Shown here one piece after another: positions 60,941-64,000 of a stretch of DNA of 64,000 nucleotides (positions within the stretch are counted from its first letter, which is position 1; the number at the start of each line of letters is the position of its first letter). The DNA comes from DATKFM01 sp046154965 (GTDB lineage: Bacteria > Pseudomonadota > Alphaproteobacteria > Dongiales > Dongiaceae): assembly GCA_046154965.1 (NCBI GenBank), contig JBJXDY010000035.1:1-64000 (forward strand), read 5' to 3'. Under the pieces are notes generated by a model. It searched no databases. It was not told the origin of the DNA and saw only the letters and a list, made by a program, of their open reading frames with translations. Position numbers and translations under genes: made by a program.

Positions 60941-60980
60941 TGCAGGCGCCGGCGATCAGCCTGGAGACAGCGCTGCGCTA

Positions 60981-61811
60981 TCACGCGCCGGCGGCGGCGC
61001 GATCCAGGAAAACCCGCCCGTTCTTGCAGGCGTGGATGATCGTTGCCGGCCAGGCGGGATCGAACTCTTTGGCCGCCCAGACCCGGCGCGCGGTCGCCTT
61101 CTTGTGCGAGCCGTGGATCACCAGCACCGCTTCCTTTGAGTATCTGCAGATCGTGCCCAAGCCGATGGTGACGCCGTGGCTCGGCACCGCCTCCAGCGAG
61201 CCAAATTCGGGAAAGGTCTCCAGATTGTCACGCCTGGTCTCTTCCGCAAGCTCCTGGATATGGGCGCCGCTGTCGAGGGCCACGCCCGGCGGATTGAAGG
61301 CGACATGGCCGTCGGAAGCGCCGCTTGCCAAGAGGAAAAGATCTATGCCGCCGGCGGATTCGATCCGGGCGTCATAGGCGGCCGGATCGGCCGGGTCCGG
61401 CACCCAGATGTTCTCCAGGGGCAGCCAGTATTCCTGCGGCAACTCGTCGTTCAACTGGCCGCGGATTTCCCGGCGGGCAAAACTGACGCAACCATAGGGC
61501 GCATCGGCCGGACAATTTTCGAATCTCCCGTCGGCGAAACGATGAAGATACTCGTCCATCATGACGATGACGAGCCGCGACAGGTCCTGGCGGGTCTTGC
61601 CGACAAGCTGCGCCAACGCCTGGTAGGTGCTGCGCAAGCTGCGTCCACCAGGACAGCCGAGCAGATACGGCAGCCCCTGGCCGCCGGCGACACGGATCCG
61701 CTCCAGGATCTCGGCCGCCAGGACGCGGCCCAGCACCTGGGAGTTATCGAAGACCGTGACGGATGCGACCATGGAGGGCGACGGATAAGAGGGATTACTG
61801 CCGGGTTCCAT
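60981..61811 (-). CDS. Glucosamine-6-phosphate deaminase-like protein (NagB family)
   Basis: 276 aa from ATG 61811 (frame open to 61871; MVAS at 61772 is an alternative). YLLGCPGGRSLRSTYQAL near the N-terminus, VIVMMDEYLHRF with the Asp/Glu, and FLLASGASDGHVAFNPPGVALDSG, which matches the catalytic GxxDGHIAFNEPG loop. It isomerises and deaminates glucosamine-6-phosphate to fructose-6-phosphate. The presence of ROK kinase downstream (40 bases) and an ABC permease pair upstream suggests an amino-sugar uptake and use operon. Confidence 0.88.
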   Translation of the reverse strand: MEPGSNPSYPSPSMVASVTVFDNSQVLGRVLAAEILERIRVAGGQGLPYLLGCPGGRSLRSTYQALAQLVGKTRQDLSRLVIVMMDEYLHRFADGRFENCPADAPYGCVSFARREIRGQLNDELPQEYWLPLENIWVPDPADPAAYDARIESAGGIDLFLLASGASDGHVAFNPPGVALDSGAHIQELAEETRRDNLETFPEFGSLEAVPSHGVTIGLGTICRYSKEAVLVIHGSHKKATARRVWAAKEFDPAWPATIIHACKNGRVFLDRAAAGA

Positions 61812-61960
61812 TACATGATTTCCAGCCGGGCGCAAACGGGCTGATGACCACGGCGGCTGCAGATGCGGCAATCATCTGGGGCCGTCTGGAATATCAAGGC
61901 GTTGCCCGGCGTAGTTTCGCCATGCGGTAGACTCGGACACGCCAAACACTTCTCCCTTGG

Positions 61961-62740
61961 CTAACCCCGGTAGCGCGTGAGTCGCAGGGCGATGAGCGTG
62001 GTGCCGACGGTCATGACCAGGATGAGCGTACCCACGGCATTGGCCGCCGGCGTCAGGGAGGTGCGGATCATGCCGAAGACGAAGGTCGGCAGCGTAACGC
62101 CGCCGCCGATCGTGAAATTCGTGATGATGAAGTCGTCGATCGACAGCGACACCGCGATCAGCGCGGCGCCCACGACCGTCGGGCGGATGATCGGCAGGGT
62201 CACCGTGAAGAAGGCCCGAAGCGGCGATGCGCCGAGGTCGCGGGCACTCTCCACCACCCGATAGTCGAAGTTGCGCATCCGCGCATAGACCACGAGCACG
62301 ACGAAGGGCAAGGTGAAGAGCAGGTGGCTGAGGATGACCGTTCCCAGTGTTAGCGGAATGCCGGCAAGCTGCGTATAGAAGGTGCGCAGCGAAACCGCGA
62401 GCAGCAAGGGCGGAAGCATCAGCGGCAGGCAGAGCAGCGCCGTCAGCGACTGCGCCCGCCTGACATCGATGCGGGACAATCCCATGGCCGCCATCGTGCC
62501 GATGATGGCCGAGATCACGCCGACGGTCGAACCGATGGTCAGGCTGTTCTTCAGCGCCGGGACGAATTCCGGATCATCCACCATCGCCCGCCACCACTGC
62601 AGCGACGGATAATCGATGGGAAACGCGGCAATACCTCTGTTGGTGAAGGAGAACAGCACGACGAGGATCAGCGGCGTCAGCAGAAAGATGACATAGAGAG
62701 CGCCGACAAAGCGCCAGACAACATTGCCAGTCCTATTCAT
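61961..62740 (-). CDS. Spermidine/putrescine-type ABC transporter permease (PotC-like)
   Basis: 259 aa from ATG 62740, overlapping the upstream permease stop in ATGA. Six membrane segments. EAA motif near SARDLGASPLRAFFTVTLPII. SFTNRGIAAFPIDYPSLQWW is the family's N-terminal signature. In the order SDR - PotB - PotC - NagB-like - ROK on the minus strand. Transports a polyamine-like or sugar derivative; the ATPase at 55280 is the nearest candidate partner. Confidence 0.92.
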   Translation of the reverse strand: MNRTGNVVWRFVGALYVIFLLTPLILVVLFSFTNRGIAAFPIDYPSLQWWRAMVDDPEFVPALKNSLTIGSTVGVISAIIGTMAAMGLSRIDVRRAQSLTALLCLPLMLPPLLLAVSLRTFYTQLAGIPLTLGTVILSHLLFTLPFVVLVVYARMRNFDYRVVESARDLGASPLRAFFTVTLPIIRPTVVGAALIAVSLSIDDFIITNFTIGGGVTLPTFVFGMIRTSLTPAANAVGTLILVMTVGTTLIALRLTRYRG

Positions 62741-63573
62741 CGCGGCCGCCAAGTTTTGATTGAGGCACTGACGACAAGGACAATCACGAATGATGCGAAT
62801 AGCACGATGAAGGACGTCGCAGCACCCAGCGGCGGATTGAGGGCGCGGCCGAACATGTCCTGTATGTTGCTGCCGATCATGCTGATCGTGCCGCCCACGA
62901 AAGCGGGCGTGACATAGTCGCCGACCGATACCAGGAAGCAGAGGGCGAAGGCGGCAATCAGGCCGGTATGGCAGCGGGGAATGACGATATCGCTGAGGGC
63001 GCGCCACCCGCTGGCGCCAAGGTCCCTGGCGGATTCCATCTCGATATCGGTGATGCCGCGCATGCTGGAATAGATCGGCAGGACAGCCAACGGCAGCAGA
63101 AAATGCACGAGCGTCACGACCACTGCGCCGGGATTGTAGAACAGGAACGTCAGCGGCGCGTCGATCAGCCCCAGCGCTTCGAGCGCGGTATTGAGAACGC
63201 CTTCATTCCCCAGAATGGTTTTCCAGGCGTAGATCTTCATGAGATAGCCGCCGAACAAGGTGATGATCGCCGCGAACAGCAGCAGCTGACCATAGCGGCC
63301 GGCCTTGAAGCGCACGATGTAGGCGAAGACGAAGCCCAGGATCGTGGTGACGATGCCGATGACGAGCGACAGCTCCAGCGTGAACAGAAGCACGCTCCAT
63401 TGCTGCTCGATCGATTTGAGGTAGTTCGCAAAGGTGAAATCGGCATGCAGCTTGTAGAGCTTGACGCTCCAGAAGCTGACGACGAAATAGAACAACGACG
63501 AAGCGCCGAACAGGCCGGTGAAGATCAGCGCCGCCGGCGCCAGCTGCAGCGAAATGACGCGGCGTTCGCTCAT
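62737..63573 (-). CDS. Spermidine/putrescine-type ABC transporter permease (PotB-like)
   Basis: 278 aa from ATG 63573, one base after the SDR stop. N-terminal membrane segment, then YKLHADFTFANYLKSIE. EAA motif in SARDLGASGWRALSDIVIPRC. Overlaps the next permease by four bases. The dimer partner of the PotC-like permease. Confidence 0.92.
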   Translation of the reverse strand: MSERRVISLQLAPAALIFTGLFGASSLFYFVVSFWSVKLYKLHADFTFANYLKSIEQQWSVLLFTLELSLVIGIVTTILGFVFAYIVRFKAGRYGQLLLFAAIITLFGGYLMKIYAWKTILGNEGVLNTALEALGLIDAPLTFLFYNPGAVVVTLVHFLLPLAVLPIYSSMRGITDIEMESARDLGASGWRALSDIVIPRCHTGLIAAFALCFLVSVGDYVTPAFVGGTISMIGSNIQDMFGRALNPPLGAATSFIVLFASFVIVLVVSASIKTWRPR

Positions 63574-63574
63574 C

Positions 63575-64000
63575 TCAGCTCGCCACCGCCGCCTTGATGT
63601 CCATCCGGCCTTTGAAGGCCGTATAGCCGGCATCGACCACATGGATGCCGCCGGTCATGCGCTTCGCCTTGTCGCTGGCGAGGTAGACGGCGAAATCGGC
63701 GATCTCTTCCGGCTGCAGAATGCCCATGAGATGCAGGTCCTCGATCTTCTTGCGTTCGGCGGGATTGTCCATGAACGGCGCCTGATGGGGCGTCTCGACA
63801 AAGCCGGGACAGATGGCATTGACGCGCACGCCCTCCGGCGACACGCCGGCGGCAAAGGACCGGGTCAGCGCCACGACGCCGCCCTTGGCCGCGGTATAGG
63901 CGTCGATCCCCGCCTGGCCGATCAAGGCGTCGGTCGTCGCGGTCAGGATGATCGAGCCCGATTTCTGCCGCAGCATCTGCTGGCCGGCATATTTGCAGCA
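63575..64000 (-). CDS. SDR family oxidoreductase (partial, runs off the window)
   Basis: C-terminal 142 residues of a classical SDR; the start is beyond 64000. Visible: the catalytic-Ser strand GSIILTATTD, the active-site Tyr/Lys in YTAAKGGVVALTRS, and NAICPGFVETPHQAP, ending with GGIHVVDAGYTAFKG. First visible gene of the operon with potB/potC/NagB-like/ROK, so it may act on the imported sugar or amine. Coding strand continues without a break to the edge. Confidence 0.9.
   Translation of the reverse strand, partial: CCKYAGQQMLRQKSGSIILTATTDALIGQAGIDAYTAAKGGVVALTRSFAAGVSPEGVRVNAICPGFVETPHQAPFMDNPAERKKIEDLHLMGILQPEEIADFAVYLASDKAKRMTGGIHVVDAGYTAFKGRMDIKAAVAS

Noticed and set aside
1..64000. 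tRNA or rRNA genes
   Set aside because: The intergenic stretches were read on both strands; no cloverleaf or rRNA signature was recognised, although a dedicated search could not be run.

Overview
The window is GC-rich chromosomal DNA, densely coded on both strands. The gene families point to an alphaproteobacterium, probably a Rhodospirillales-like lineage: dgcN/dgcA, an SbmA/BacA transporter, an HGGxSTG-motif protein, twin-arginine leaders, and the alphaproteobacterial GCGAAAGC-core intergenic palindromes. No rRNA, tRNA, CRISPR array or prophage was recognised. The taxonomic call is inference from families only.

Layout. 1-5.5 kb: D-glutamate catabolism (dgcA, dgcN), a divergent gamma-glutamyltransferase, yajQ. 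5.5-12.3 kb: SDR, PhyH-type dioxygenase, a cobalt-type nitrile hydratase operon (alpha, beta, accessory), a decayed potD-type pseudogene, an amidase and a GNAT acetyltransferase. 12.3-16.1 kb: SEL1-repeat protein, a ThDP enzyme, a repeat-rich stretch and an HGGxSTG protein. 16.155-19.162 kb: a complete 3,008-bp IS1595-type element with terminal inverted repeats and an 8-bp target duplication. It carries a cas2-like gene and a three-gene PIN cassette besides its transposase. 19.2-23.5 kb: SbmA/BacA transporter, pirin, cupin and a secreted CARDB-like protein. 23.5-27.7 kb: copper module (multicopper oxidase, Cu(I) P-type ATPase, CsoR) with an operator inside the promoter.

27.7-42.3 kb: SEL1 protein, then a tightly overlapping operon. 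It contains a receiver-only regulator, a 1067-aa CapC-like membrane protein, a 534-aa anchored protein, a 294-aa protein and a 1412-aa CapB-like Mur ligase. A divergent CHASE2 receptor lacks kinase hallmarks. This looks like an unusual poly-gamma-glutamate-type polymer synthase with its own regulators and is the strongest candidate for an undescribed system, together with the passenger cassette of the transposon.

42.3-53 kb: ADYC-domain protein, a small repeat protein, a hydratase, an amino-acid ABC importer operon with an enolase-superfamily enzyme, ridA-dadA, a class III cyclase and an SMP-30 lactonase. 53-64 kb: GT61 glycosyltransferase with an Asp/Asn hydroxylase-like enzyme, a polyamine-type ABC ATPase, a multi-receiver phosphorelay with a LytS-like sensor kinase, and an amino-sugar set (ROK kinase, NagB-like deaminase, two polyamine-type permeases, SDR truncated by the window edge).

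D-amino acid and glutamyl chemistry recurs (dgcN/dgcA, GGT, CapB/CapC-like genes, dadA/ridA), but no physical link between these loci is shown by the sequence.
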